From assembly GCF_026241255.1 (NCBI RefSeq), contig NZ_JAPHNC010000005.1, forward strand, positions 97,780 through 161,779: a stretch of DNA of 64,000 nt. The letters run 5' to 3'. Of this stretch, positions 20,663 to 29,822 are shown piece by piece. Below the pieces are notes generated by a model. That model had not been told where the DNA came from. It saw only the letters and a list, made by a program, of their open reading frames with translations, and ran no database searches. This DNA is from Helicobacter sp. MIT 21-1697 (GTDB lineage: Bacteria > Campylobacterota > Campylobacteria > Campylobacterales > Helicobacteraceae). Positions within the stretch are counted from its first letter, which is position 1. Every line of letters begins with the position of its first letter. A program made the translations under genes and the position numbers.

Positions 20663-20692
20663 ATTATAATCAATTTTGAGAAAAAAAGTCAA
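20663..20692 (-). promoter_or_regulatory. Sigma-70-type promoter of the S10-spc-alpha ribosomal cluster
   Basis: On the minus strand TTGACT (20692-20687) is separated by 18 bases from a perfect TATAAT (20668-20663), 52 bases before the rpsJ ATG. A near-consensus -35 is uncommon in Helicobacter, whose promoters usually rely on the -10 box, so this suits a very strong promoter for about 28 genes. Confidence 0.8.
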
Positions 20693-20728
20693 GTATTTTG
20701 CCCATTTTTGGATATTTTTTAATATTTT

Positions 20729-20751
20729 TATTTCCTTAGTATAAGGAAATA
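20729..20751. repeat. Perfect 10-bp inverted repeat upstream of the S10 promoter
   Basis: TATTTCCTTA and TAAGGAAATA flank a 3-base spacer. The dyad lies 37 bases upstream of the -35 box of the rpsJ promoter and about 60 bases after the end of the glycosyltransferase fragment. No U-run follows it on either strand, so a plain terminator is unlikely. It could be a protein-binding site or a transcription-boundary hairpin. Confidence 0.55.
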
Positions 20752-20810
20752 TTGCGCTTTATTTTCTCTAAACTACACACAAGTAGGATAACTATGAAGC
20801 ATTATCTTAC

Positions 20811-21581
20811 TTATTCAAACTCCTTTAAAAATGTGTGCAAAATTTGACTTTCAAGCATTGCAGAATCTATCCTTGTGCCTATTTCATCGCTTTGATAGCT
20901 TGATAAAGGTATCCATTCATATTGACTTGCATTATTTTTGCGGGATTGCTTTTGGTAAGGAAAATGCCAAGAGGGCAATTCCGTAGAGATGATATGATTG
21001 CTATGAGGGATAAGCTGCTCATAATGATGATGAAAGGGCACAAACTTCAAATCAAAGTGATTGATAAGCCAATGGTCGCCCTCAAACACATTTTTAAAAG
21101 CCTTATCAACAAGTATTTGCTCACCATTATAGAAAAAATTAATACGAGAATGTAACACCATATCCCATTTTTTGTGCGCTAAATAAAAACTCTTATACAG
21201 CTTCCTTGCCTCATAAATATGATCAGTATCAATTTTTACAAGCCATTGATATTTGGGAATCACGCTAAGCACATAATTATAATACATATAAAGCCTATTT
21301 TGCTCACTTGCAGGATTATCTAAATCTATATGATAAGGATATTTGACAGGGACAAAACTCGGAAATGCCGCACAAAATTCTAATATTATCTCCTCGCTGC
21401 CATCATCACAATCATTATAGCCTATCACGCCTCTTTGAATAGCAGGCAGTATGGAATACAAACACGCGCGTAATGTGTGAGCTTCGTTTTTTACGCGGAT
21501 ATATGCCCAAGGATTGCGCGCACAATCCACGCTTTTAGATTCTCTATCGGCATCAAAATATCCACTATGTTTAATATGCAA
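20811..21581 (-). CDS. Glycosyltransferase, 3' part of a phase-variable gene (out of frame with its 5' part)
   Basis: A 256-residue frame opened by a TTG. It carries the catalytic body of an LPS-type glycosyltransferase: [23 protein letters not shown], then [16 protein letters not shown] and [20 protein letters not shown], where the DxD-like DTDH would bind the sugar nucleotide. It resembles the H. pylori HP0217 / CgtA-like family as I remember it (beta-1,4-GalNAc-transferase annotation), but the donor and acceptor are unknown. The frame remains open upstream into the C-tract (KAKQAHL precedes the TTG), so the TTG is not a natural start. With 11 C (or 8) it joins the 5' half at 21605-21895. 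With the 10 C present it is OFF unless an internal start is used. Confidence 0.8.
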   Translation of the reverse strand: MHIKHSGYFDADRESKSVDCARNPWAYIRVKNEAHTLRACLYSILPAIQRGVIGYNDCDDGSEEIILEFCAAFPSFVPVKYPYHIDLDNPASEQNRLYMYYNYVLSVIPKYQWLVKIDTDHIYEARKLYKSFYLAHKKWDMVLHSRINFFYNGEQILVDKAFKNVFEGDHWLINHFDLKFVPFHHHYEQLIPHSNHIISTELPSWHFPYQKQSRKNNASQYEWIPLSSYQSDEIGTRIDSAMLESQILHTFLKEFE

Positions 21582-21604
21582 ATGCGCTTGTTTGGCTTTT
21601 TGTT

Positions 21605-21895
21605 TTAAAGCTGCCAGTGGGGGGGGGGCATAGTATTATTAGTATTTTTAGATTCTACAATCTCTGCCAAAGACACAGGGTTTAAAATCTCCTTGTATGC
21701 ACTCAAAAAATCAAGTGGCGTGTGTTTTTGCATAGCCAAAAGCACCGATTGAGGCACATAAGAATCCACTTTATCTAAACGCACCACCTTTTTACCAAAT
21801 CTTAGCCTACTTCTTAATGCTAAACGCGCTTTTTTGCTTGGCACAAACCAACAAAGAATCTTCACATAAACGCGTCTTAAATAATACTCCCACAT
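21605..21895 (-). CDS. Glycosyltransferase, 5' part of the same phase-variable gene
   Basis: Starts at the ATG at 21895 behind a very strong AAGGAGGTG site. The frame ten codons upstream (21925) is less likely. It encodes a basic N-terminal segment ([30 protein letters not shown]), similar to the beginnings of other Helicobacter and Campylobacter LPS glycosyltransferases, then about 60 further residues. After ATG-CCC-CCC-CCC it runs out of register and stops at TAA (21605-21607) ten bases beyond the tract. Product in this register: about 96 residues, no catalytic domain. The gene lies 20 bases after the end of the phospholipid-repair fusion gene. Confidence 0.8.
   Translation of the reverse strand: MWEYYLRRVYVKILCWFVPSKKARLALRSRLRFGKKVVRLDKVDSYVPQSVLLAMQKHTPLDFLSAYKEILNPVSLAEIVESKNTNNTMPPPHWQL
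21619..21628 (-). repeat. Poly-C (10) contingency tract in a glycosyltransferase gene
   Basis: Ten consecutive G on the plus strand (C on the coding strand). Reading both flanks shows that n = 11 or 8 fuses the 5' and 3' halves into one protein of about 350 residues, whereas n = 10 gives a stop shortly after the tract. Length and base type match slipped-strand phase-variation tracts of Helicobacter and Campylobacter. Confidence 0.92.
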
Positions 21896-21914
21896 ATTCA
21901 CCTCCTTAAATTTT

Positions 21915-24900
21915 TTAACCAACAAGCCCTTGTGCTATGCTTTTTGCACCCTTTAAATCAATCTTACCAGAACCAAGAGTTGGGATAGATTCTACGATGA
22001 AAATTTTAGACGGCTTAAAAAGTGCAGGAATCTGCGCTTCTTTAAGTGCAGATTCTAACCTTTGTATTTCATCTTTCTCGCCACTTGCAAGCAACACGAC
22101 ACTCTCACCCTTTTTGCCATCTTCCACTGCGACAGCAACATATCTAAGCTCCTCATCAATCTCGCTTTTTTTAATGATTTTTTGTATCTCCTCCTCAATG
22201 CCGCCAAGACTCACCATTTCCCCACCTATTTTTGCAAAGCGTGAATACCTATCTACGATATGAATAAACCCATCAGCGTCTAAATGCCCTTTGTCACCAC
22301 TTTTATACCACCGAATCCCATCAATTTCTACAATCACCTCTTGAGTCTTTTGCTCATCGTTAAGATAACCCACCATTACTTGATGTCCTCCAATGAGTAT
22401 TAATCCGTCTTCACCCACAGGCAACTCTTGCATCGTATTTGGCTCAACGATTCTAATCGCACTTCCGGGCAAAGGCATACCTACACTTCCCTCTTTGCTT
22501 GCCCGATGAATGCTCCAATTTTCTACATCAAACTCATTAGGGAGATTCACACTCGCCACAGGTGTAGTCTCTGTCGCACCATAACCCTCATAAATTTCTT
22601 TATTGAATTTCATCACAAAGGCTTCTTTGACATCTTTTTTGAGTTTTTCAGCTCCCGCTACCACCAAACGCAAACTATCAAACATCAACTTATCTACCTT
22701 ACTATTACGCGCATAAATGCCTAGGAAAGTTGAAGTCCCGCACATCACGCTTACTTTATTTTTCGCAATCGCTTTAGCAATGCCGACTGCATCAGTTGGA
22801 TCTGCGTGTGTAACAGAGAGCATTCCCTCAAGCAAGGGCATAAGCATTGTAACAGTAAGTCCAAAAGCGTGAAATGGCGGTAAAGAAGAAAGCATAGAAT
22901 CCTCATCGCGTGCGTGAATCACATCAGAGATTTGCAAAATATTGCTCATAATATTAAGATGCGAGAGCATAACCCCCTTTGGCTTGCCCTCGCTTCCACT
23001 ACTAAAAAGAATAGCTGCTATATCGGTATTCTTTTGGGATTGAACATAAAGCCATTTGAGGAGAAATGCGGGTAATAGCACTACTTGTAGCATTTTAACT
23101 ATAAAATCAAGTTTATTTGCTCTCACTTCGCTCACTAAATCCTCCATATAAAAAAGCTTCACTAAAGGAGAAAATGTAAATTCCACACCCTTGCCTTTAA
23201 GTTTTTCTATGAAAGTCCTTGAAGTATAGATTGAGCGAATTTGCGCAGATTCTATCGCTGCATTTACAGCGCTTTGCCCTGCAGTAAAATTAAGATTTAC
23301 AATAGTTTTCCCAGCCATAAGCAAAGAAAGATTGCATAATGAACTTGCAAGCGAAGCAGGTAAGATAATACCAATATTGCGTTCGTTGGTGATATTTTTT
23401 CTAAAAAATGTAGAGAGGATTATCGTCAAAACAAGCATTTTAGTATAACTCATTGAGCCACTCATACTATCAACAATAGCAATTTCATTGCCCCATTTTT
23501 TAGCACTCTCTATCCACGCCTTACCAATAGTTGGCAAAGATTGACATTGTGATTTCCACGCACTAAAGGAGAGTTCAAAGACTTTTGCCTTAAGCTGTTG
23601 TGAGCTTGAATGAATATGAAGACATTCACCAAAAGCAATAGTAATATTACGTTTAGCAAAGCTTTTACGCCTCTCTTGGAATCCCTGATGTGCGCGTGAA
23701 AATGCACTTCCCCATAAGCCGCGAATATAAAAAGGTAATATCACAGCTTCATCAGGTTGCAAATGCTTTGTAGCAAGCTCAAAGCCACTTTTAAATTCGT
23801 TGAGATGTCCGTGTCTTGAAATTGAACCTTCTGGAAAAAGACATACCATATACCCTTGTGCAAGTTTTGCTGCAATAGATTCTAAAGCCTTCTTACTCCC
23901 AGCATTTGAGACAGGTATCACGCCAAACATATCAAGAAAAATACGTATATACCACCTATCATAATAGCTTCTCTCCATTACAAAATACACCTTGCGCGGC
24001 AATGCCAACTGCACCATTGCCCAATCTATAAAAGATATATGATTCCCAAGCAACAATACACCACCCTCTGCAGGAACATTCTCAAACCCTTCTACATTCA
24101 AGCGATAACGTTGAAAAAACGCAAGGGTAACAAGCATTCTCACTAATGAAAAGGGCAAAAGCCGCACAACATAAATCATTCCACAAAAGGCAACAATCAT
24201 ACAGAGATAAAATAAATACACCACATCAAGATGAAAGAGTGAAGCCAAAGTTCCAATGCCTAAGAATCCGAGCATTCCTATATTTTGAATAAAATTATTT
24301 CCAGCTAAAACCTTGCCAAGTTCGCCCTCTTTAGCGTGAAATTGAATGAGGGCATTGAGTGGAATTACAAAAAGCGCACCTCCCATACCGAAAAGAAAAA
24401 ACACAATTACATAAGATGTGAGACTAGAAAAGCTTAGTAGAAGCAAGCTCATCAAGCATACAAGAGCTGCTCCTAGAGGGATAAGCCCTGTTTCAATGTA
24501 TTGCTTTGAGAATCTCCCCGCAATGATAGAACCAAGGATAATACCAAGCCCAGAACACCCAATAACCATTTGCACCCTAAAGGCATTGTGTTCCTCAAAT
24601 GCAGCTTTAACATAAGTAGGAAATGTCGCCAAAAGCAGTTGAGAGATAGACCAAAAAACAGCTATGCCTACAACAGAAAGCCAGATATTACGATGAGACT
24701 TAAGGAGTTTAAGATTATTTTTCAACAAAGAACCGCTCAAATATGCCTTTTTATCAAAATGCTCTTGTGTGCCTTTTGTGAGAGTAGGCAAACGATAGCA
24801 TAAATAAAGCTCAATCATTGCACAGAAAAATAAAATAAATCCAAGTGGGGCAATACTTTGTAGAATTTCACTCTTTTGTGCTAAGAATCCTAAATCACTT

Positions 24901-25403
24901 ATATTATACATTATTTCAAAAAAGAATGAAAACACACTCATTCCTGCCAAAATTGCCACAATAGCTGTTGCTTGTATTATTCCATTTCCCCACGCAAGCA
25001 TATCTTTACCGACTAAATCCTTAATAAAGCCATATTTTGCAGGAGAATAAATCGCTGATTGCACCGCCATAAGTAATGTCGCTCCAAAAGCAACCCAAAA
25101 CCAGCCCATAAAATAACATATTGTAATCAGAGCTGTAAGAGCCGCACCAAACCACGCACTTACACGCATAACAACATTTTTAGGGAATCTATCAGCTAAG
25201 AATCCAGAAGGCGTAAAAAGCAAAATAAAAGGCAATAAAATAAGAGCATTAATGACACTTGTAAGCAATGTTAATTCGCTTCCATCATAGATTTTATAAA
25301 GTGTATTTTGAATAGTAATTTTATGCCCCAAATCTACAAAGGCATTGATAAAAGCTACAAGAATAAAAGATACGAATCCTTTAATCTTCCATATTTTATT
25401 CAT
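21915..25403 (-). CDS. Fused lysophospholipid transporter (LplT-like) / acyltransferase / acyl-ACP synthetase (Aas-like)
   Basis: About 1162 residues from the ATG at 25403 (AAGGAG 5 bases upstream; a GTG two codons earlier is less likely). Residues 1 to about 415 are a twelve-segment MFS transporter like LplT. Residues about 425-640 are a PlsC-type acyltransferase with NHISFIDW (NHxxxxD) and FPEGSISRHG. Residues about 650-1160 are an AMP-forming acyl-CoA/ACP synthetase with SSGSEGKPKGVMLSH, YGYGATETTP and GLILIGG. In E. coli LplT and Aas are separate and recycle 2-acyl-lysophosphatidylethanolamine; here import and re-acylation would be in one membrane polypeptide. Such fusions exist in other bacteria, so the arrangement itself is known. 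No gene symbol is certain. Confidence 0.85.
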   Translation of the reverse strand: MNKIWKIKGFVSFILVAFINAFVDLGHKITIQNTLYKIYDGSELTLLTSVINALILLPFILLFTPSGFLADRFPKNVVMRVSAWFGAALTALITICYFMGWFWVAFGATLLMAVQSAIYSPAKYGFIKDLVGKDMLAWGNGIIQATAIVAILAGMSVFSFFFEIMYNISDLGFLAQKSEILQSIAPLGFILFFCAMIELYLCYRLPTLTKGTQEHFDKKAYLSGSLLKNNLKLLKSHRNIWLSVVGIAVFWSISQLLLATFPTYVKAAFEEHNAFRVQMVIGCSGLGIILGSIIAGRFSKQYIETGLIPLGAALVCLMSLLLLSFSSLTSYVIVFFLFGMGGALFVIPLNALIQFHAKEGELGKVLAGNNFIQNIGMLGFLGIGTLASLFHLDVVYLFYLCMIVAFCGMIYVVRLLPFSLVRMLVTLAFFQRYRLNVEGFENVPAEGGVLLLGNHISFIDWAMVQLALPRKVYFVMERSYYDRWYIRIFLDMFGVIPVSNAGSKKALESIAAKLAQGYMVCLFPEGSISRHGHLNEFKSGFELATKHLQPDEAVILPFYIRGLWGSAFSRAHQGFQERRKSFAKRNITIAFGECLHIHSSSQQLKAKVFELSFSAWKSQCQSLPTIGKAWIESAKKWGNEIAIVDSMSGSMSYTKMLVLTIILSTFFRKNITNERNIGIILPASLASSLCNLSLLMAGKTIVNLNFTAGQSAVNAAIESAQIRSIYTSRTFIEKLKGKGVEFTFSPLVKLFYMEDLVSEVRANKLDFIVKMLQVVLLPAFLLKWLYVQSQKNTDIAAILFSSGSEGKPKGVMLSHLNIMSNILQISDVIHARDEDSMLSSLPPFHAFGLTVTMLMPLLEGMLSVTHADPTDAVGIAKAIAKNKVSVMCGTSTFLGIYARNSKVDKLMFDSLRLVVAGAEKLKKDVKEAFVMKFNKEIYEGYGATETTPVASVNLPNEFDVENWSIHRASKEGSVGMPLPGSAIRIVEPNTMQELPVGEDGLILIGGHQVMVGYLNDEQKTQEVIVEIDGIRWYKSGDKGHLDADGFIHIVDRYSRFAKIGGEMVSLGGIEEEIQKIIKKSEIDEELRYVAVAVEDGKKGESVVLLASGEKDEIQRLESALKEAQIPALFKPSKIFIVESIPTLGSGKIDLKGAKSIAQGLVG

Positions 25404-25449
25404 TCTCACTCCTTAGATTGAATATATATTGTGTTTATTTTATAGAGAA

Positions 25450-26460
25450 TTATTTTTCGCTAAGTATTTTAATTTTCCCATTTTCTACGAACACATACAT
25501 ATCTTTTTGTCCCGCAGAGCTAAAGCTTGGCTTACCATTGAGAAAGGCTTTATAATCTTGAAAAAAACTTATGCGATACATATTATGATGTGATTCATTG
25601 GGATAAATAGACACATTGATATTGGAAATGCGTATGTTTTTGCTCTCATTTTTGGCAAAAATATTTTTCTTATGCTCTCTAAAAGATTTGAAACTCATAC
25701 CATCGGGGCGATAAAAATTCTTTTCATCATAAAAGTTTAAATAAGTTTGCAAATCACTTTTTTGCCACGCCCTTTTCCACTGATAGAGTTGAGAAAGCAC
25801 GATTGAGAGTTCCTCTACACTTGCAGGCTTAAAGACTCCCTCATAAATAATAAGCATAGTTTTTTTCCAATCAATCATCTTGTCATATTTTTTCAGTAAT
25901 TCATTATCAATAGCAATGCACCCACGCGTATTAATATCCTCTCTATTACCATTTAAAGGCAATCCGTGAATCCAAATCCCGCCTCCTGTCTTTTTCAGAG
26001 ATTGGTCATACACATTAGGATAATTTGTAGCAAATGCCAAAGGTCCATAATATTGGTCTAATCCTGTAAGGCGTGCATTTAAATCATAAGAGCCAATAGG
26101 CGTTGTCAAATCCCCTTCTTTTTTCTTGTTGCCCTTACCCTTTGCGACAAGTGCTGATGAGTTGCCAAGTTCTTGGAGTTTAGAACCTTTAAGTTGATAG
26201 AGCTGAAGTGATGGAGCAGATTTATTTGATACAAACAAAAATTTTAAATCCTCAAAATACCCATACTCTGTGGCATTTTCTTTGAGATATTCCGCCCAAT
26301 ACGCTTTATCTGATAAGTAAGCCTCAAGTTTTGATTCTACCGCGCCTATACCATTTTTTTTATATTCATTGACTAAACCCACAAGCTGCATATCTAAAGC
26401 ATAAATATGCTCCATAAAGCTTAGTGCCAATACACACCAAAGCACCCTGCACAATCTCAT
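25450..26460 (-). CDS. csd6: Periplasmic L,D-carboxypeptidase/transpeptidase of the YkuD fold, Csd6/Pgp2-like cell-shape enzyme
   Basis: About 336 residues from the ATG at 26460, chosen for the AAGGAG site; the frame continues six codons further. It has a signal peptide (MRLCRVLWCVLALSFMEHIYA). The YkuD domain lies mid-protein with HGLPLNG and NTRGCIAI carrying the catalytic His and Cys. A C-terminal NTF2-like region follows. In H. pylori the gene after era in the order rplI-hslV-hslU-era is HP0518 (Csd6), which trims peptidoglycan tetrapeptides for helical shape. The same order here supports the name. Confidence 0.85.
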   Translation of the reverse strand: MRLCRVLWCVLALSFMEHIYALDMQLVGLVNEYKKNGIGAVESKLEAYLSDKAYWAEYLKENATEYGYFEDLKFLFVSNKSAPSLQLYQLKGSKLQELGNSSALVAKGKGNKKKEGDLTTPIGSYDLNARLTGLDQYYGPLAFATNYPNVYDQSLKKTGGGIWIHGLPLNGNREDINTRGCIAIDNELLKKYDKMIDWKKTMLIIYEGVFKPASVEELSIVLSQLYQWKRAWQKSDLQTYLNFYDEKNFYRPDGMSFKSFREHKKNIFAKNESKNIRISNINVSIYPNESHHNMYRISFFQDYKAFLNGKPSFSSAGQKDMYVFVENGKIKILSEK

Positions 26461-26489
26461 TATTTTGCTCCTTTTCATTCTTTAACGCA

Positions 26490-27407
26490 TTATAGGGTGA
26501 AATCATACCCTATTTTTTTCAATGTTTCTCTTTGCTTACTCCAACCTTTATATACCTCAACATCAAGTTTTAAAAAAATCGCTTTAGTGCTTAGAGATTG
26601 GATTTTTTCGCGTGCGCATTTGCTAATGCGTTTGATACCACTGCCACCTTTGCCAATGACTACACCTTTTTGGCTTGATTTTTCCACAATAATATGGGCA
26701 AAGATTCTATCTTGTTCCGCGCCCTCTTCAAATGTTTTAATCACCACATCAGCCTCGTATGGAATCTCATCGCTTAGATTCTCAAATAAACTCTGACGAA
26801 TCATTTCTTTATAAATCTCTTTGAGCGAAACATTACAGAGGAGTTCCTCATCATACAAAAATGGTGAAAAAGGCAAATGTGAAGCAATGGTGCGCAATAT
26901 CATCTCTTTATCAAATCCTCTTTTCACACTTACAGGCAATAATTCCAAAAAAGTATCGCTAAAGCGTTGATATTGAGTGATTTTGCACAAAATCTGCTCA
27001 TTAGTGCAAGTATCAATTTTGCTTAAAAGCAAAATATGTTTGCCTTGATAGAGTTCTAAAAAATGCTCATAATGTCTTATATCATCACTCACTGGCGCAA
27101 GATACAATGCCAAATCACAATCCCCCATTGCCTTGAGAGCTTGGGAGAGCATATATTGATTGAGTAATTTTTCTTGATGATGTATGCCCGGCGTATCCAC
27201 AAAGATTATTTGCGCATTAAGCGGCTTATAGGGCACAATAAGTTGGAGTTGCTTACGCGTAGCATTTGCTTTATGTGAGACAAGCGCGAGATGCTCTCCT
27301 AAAAGATGATTAAGCAAAGTAGATTTTCCCGCATTTGGTCTGCCAAGTGTCGCCACAAACCCAGCACGAGGGGGTAATGTTGGATTACTTATAGATGCTA
27401 TTTGCAT
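26490..27407 (-). CDS. era: GTPase Era
   Basis: 305 residues. G1 GRPNAGKST (about 22-30), G3 DTPG, G4 in SKID and a C-terminal KH domain (VVIGKGGSGIKRISKCAREKIQ) that binds the 3' end of 16S rRNA. Era helps mature the 30S subunit. It starts 14 bases after the hslU stop and precedes csd6, all in one transcription unit. Confidence 0.96.
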   Translation of the reverse strand: MQIASISNPTLPPRAGFVATLGRPNAGKSTLLNHLLGEHLALVSHKANATRKQLQLIVPYKPLNAQIIFVDTPGIHHQEKLLNQYMLSQALKAMGDCDLALYLAPVSDDIRHYEHFLELYQGKHILLLSKIDTCTNEQILCKITQYQRFSDTFLELLPVSVKRGFDKEMILRTIASHLPFSPFLYDEELLCNVSLKEIYKEMIRQSLFENLSDEIPYEADVVIKTFEEGAEQDRIFAHIIVEKSSQKGVVIGKGGSGIKRISKCAREKIQSLSTKAIFLKLDVEVYKGWSKQRETLKKIGYDFTL

Positions 27408-27421
27408 TTGACTTCTTATAA

Positions 27422-28756
27422 CTAAAGAATATAACGCGCTAAATCAATATTTTCTACCAAATCGCCAAGTCGCGCTCTCACCATTTCGCCTGTAATTTCT
27501 ACTTCTTTACCCTTATAACTATCTACATCAAAGCTAATATCTTCCAACACGCGCTCAATAGTCGTATGCAATCGCCTCGCTCCAATGTCCTCTGTGCGTT
27601 GATTAGCATTATGTGAAAGACGCGCAAGTTCCCTAATCGCCTCATCGCTAAATTCAAGTGTAATATCCTCTGTATCAAGCAAAAGCTGATATTGGCGCAA
27701 AAGTGAGCTTTTAGTTTGGGTAAGAATCTGATACAAACTTTCCTCATCAAGCATATTCAGCTCTACACGCAAAGGAAATCGCCCTTGCAATTCTGGAATC
27801 AAATCACTTGGCTTACTCAAATGAAATGCCCCCGCAGCAATGAATAAAATATAATCTGTTTTAATCTGCCCATATTTGGTATTGACTACACTTCCCTCTA
27901 CGATAGGGAGCAAATCTCTTTGCACTCCTTCCTTGCTCGGGTCTTGCCTTGAGCCATCTTTGCTTCCCACGGCGACTTTATCAATTTCATCAATGAAAAT
28001 CACACCATTTGATTCAGCGCGTCTTAACCCTTCTGCTCTAATACTTTCCGCATCAAGAACAGATTCTGTAGCTTCATAAGTCAGCGCTTCTTTTGCTTCT
28101 TTTACACTCATTTCTTTTTTGATTCTCTCTTGGCTCACATTAAGCACTTTAAAAATAGATTCTTGCACTTTTATCATATCAGGGGGCATACTCTCATCAT
28201 TAAGCTGCGACATAGGCTTTTTGCTTATCTCAATTTCAATCATCAAATCATCAACCTCACCCTTAATAACCTTTTGCTTCATCTTAGCAAAGCTTACTTC
28301 ATATTCGCTTTTCTTTGCTTCACTTACGCCACTTGGCAAAGGTGGGAGGAGTTTTTGCGTAATTTTTTCAATAATATAGTCATTAATTTGTGCTTGAGCT
28401 CTTTGCCGATGCTCATTTTCTACGAGATTCACGCTTGCAAGCACCAAATCACGCACCATAGATTCTACATCGCGCCCGACAAAGCCTACTTCAGTATATT
28501 TACTCGCCTCAACTTTAACAAAAGGCAAACCCATCATTTTTGCCATACGGCGGGCTATTTCTGTTTTTCCTACACCAGTAGAGCCTATCATAAGGATATT
28601 TTTAGGTGTAATCTCATCTTGGACTTCCTTATCAAGCTTCATTCGGCGATAGCGATTCCTTAGTGCGATAGCCACTGCTTTTTTCGCGTCATTTTGTCCT
28701 ATAATATATCCATCAAGATATTCTACAATCTGTTTTGGTGTCATATTTTCTTTCAT
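27422..28756 (-). CDS. hslU: HslU, ATPase of the HslUV protease
   Basis: About 444 residues from the ATG at 28756; a GGAG site favours it over the GTG two codons upstream. Walker A GSTGVGKTEIARR, Walker B GVIFIDEIDKV and the C-terminal tail ending DLARYIL that inserts into HslV are present. The intermediate domain (about 110-230) is complete. It unfolds substrates for HslV and directly follows hslV. Confidence 0.97.
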   Translation of the reverse strand: MKENMTPKQIVEYLDGYIIGQNDAKKAVAIALRNRYRRMKLDKEVQDEITPKNILMIGSTGVGKTEIARRMAKMMGLPFVKVEASKYTEVGFVGRDVESMVRDLVLASVNLVENEHRQRAQAQINDYIIEKITQKLLPPLPSGVSEAKKSEYEVSFAKMKQKVIKGEVDDLMIEIEISKKPMSQLNDESMPPDMIKVQESIFKVLNVSQERIKKEMSVKEAKEALTYEATESVLDAESIRAEGLRRAESNGVIFIDEIDKVAVGSKDGSRQDPSKEGVQRDLLPIVEGSVVNTKYGQIKTDYILFIAAGAFHLSKPSDLIPELQGRFPLRVELNMLDEESLYQILTQTKSSLLRQYQLLLDTEDITLEFSDEAIRELARLSHNANQRTEDIGARRLHTTIERVLEDISFDVDSYKGKEVEITGEMVRARLGDLVENIDLARYIL

Positions 28757-28766
28757 ACCCACTCCA

Positions 28767-29309
28767 TTATAATTCTAAAATTTTGATATTTGTGTTTGTA
28801 TAGATACAAAGCTCCCCTGCAATACGCAAAGAATGCTCCACAACTTCACGCGGAGGCAAAGAAGCGTGATAAGTAAGAGCGCGTGCAGCGCTGAGAGCAT
28901 AGTTCCCTCCGCTACCAATGGCTGCAAGTGTGCCATCTTCTGGCTCTACCACATCACCTGTGCCACTTAAAATATAAATATGCTCGGCATTAAGCACTAT
29001 CATCATCGCTTCAAGTTTGCGTAAATACTTGTCTTTACGCCATTCTTTACTAAATTCTAATACACTTCGCACCAAATCACCTTTACGCCCCTCTAAAATG
29101 CGCTCAAACATATCAAAAAGACTAAAGGCATCGGCAGTAGAGCCAGCAAAACCGCTTAGAATCTGCTCATTATAGAGTGTGCGGATTTTTGTCGCATTAT
29201 TTTTTAACACACAATTTCCAAAAGTTACCTGCCCATCTCCGCCGATAATCGCGCATTTTTTGCCATTATATTCGCCTTTATAGCCAAGTATAGTCGTTGC
29301 TTCAAACAT
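28767..29309 (-). CDS. hslV: HslV, peptidase of the HslUV protease
   Basis: 180 residues. The N-terminal [12 protein letters not shown] contains the Thr-Thr that becomes the catalytic N-terminal threonine after propeptide removal, a propeptide slightly longer than the single Met of E. coli. [23 protein letters not shown] and [15 protein letters not shown] are typical of the proteasome-like fold. Operon rplI-hslV-hslU-era-csd6. Confidence 0.97.
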   Translation of the reverse strand: MFEATTILGYKGEYNGKKCAIIGGDGQVTFGNCVLKNNATKIRTLYNEQILSGFAGSTADAFSLFDMFERILEGRKGDLVRSVLEFSKEWRKDKYLRKLEAMMIVLNAEHIYILSGTGDVVEPEDGTLAAIGSGGNYALSAARALTYHASLPPREVVEHSLRIAGELCIYTNTNIKILEL

Positions 29310-29320
29310 TTTCTATCCTT

Positions 29321-29764
29321 TTATTGTGCTTTAATTTCAAGTTTAAGCGTAGCATTAATGCCCTGCCCAAGCTTTACTAACACCTCAAATGTGCCTGTGT
29401 GCTTTATCGCTTGAGCAATCTCAATATGTTTCTTATCAAGGCTTACTTTATGTTCTTGCAAGGCAAGGGCAATTTCATCTTTTGTGATAGAACCAAAAAG
29501 CGTATCATTTGCACCCACTTTTTTATGTAATGTAAGCGTGAGAGATTCTATGGTTTGTTTCATTTGCTGCATTTCAGCCCTCTCAAGTGCAGCAATCTCT
29601 TCCGCTTTGCGTTGCTGGGCTTTATATTTATTGACAACTTCATTTGTGGCTCGTTGAGCTTTGCCTTTGGCAATAAGAAAATTTTGCCCATAGCCATCTT
29701 TTACCTCAACAATCTCGCCCTTTTTACCAAGCCCCTGCACATTTTCCAAAAGTAGAACTTTCAT
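29321..29764 (-). CDS. rplI: 50S ribosomal protein L9
   Basis: 147 residues, normal. It starts MKVLLLENVQGLGKKGEIVEVKDGYGQNFLIAKG, the L9 N-domain, followed by the long connecting helix and the C-terminal RNA-binding domain. First gene of the minus-strand operon whose -10 box lies in the divergent gap shared with the YgjP-like gene. Confidence 0.97.
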   Translation of the reverse strand: MKVLLLENVQGLGKKGEIVEVKDGYGQNFLIAKGKAQRATNEVVNKYKAQQRKAEEIAALERAEMQQMKQTIESLTLTLHKKVGANDTLFGSITKDEIALALQEHKVSLDKKHIEIAQAIKHTGTFEVLVKLGQGINATLKLEIKAQ

Positions 29765-29780
29765 ATTTTCTCCATTGCGT

Positions 29781-29803
29781 TATAATTGCGATGTCAAATT
29801 ATA
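29781..29803. promoter_or_regulatory. Overlapping divergent promoters of rplI operon and ygjP-like gene
   Basis: The 58-base gap holds a TATAAT on the plus strand (29781-29786, for the gene starting at 29823) and a TATAAT on the minus strand (29803-29798, for rplI starting at 29764). Each predicted start site would lie about 6-7 bases downstream of its own box, so each transcript runs across the other -10 box. No clear -35 boxes were found. Confidence 0.5.
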
Positions 29804-29822
29804 AACAAAAAGTGGCAATATT

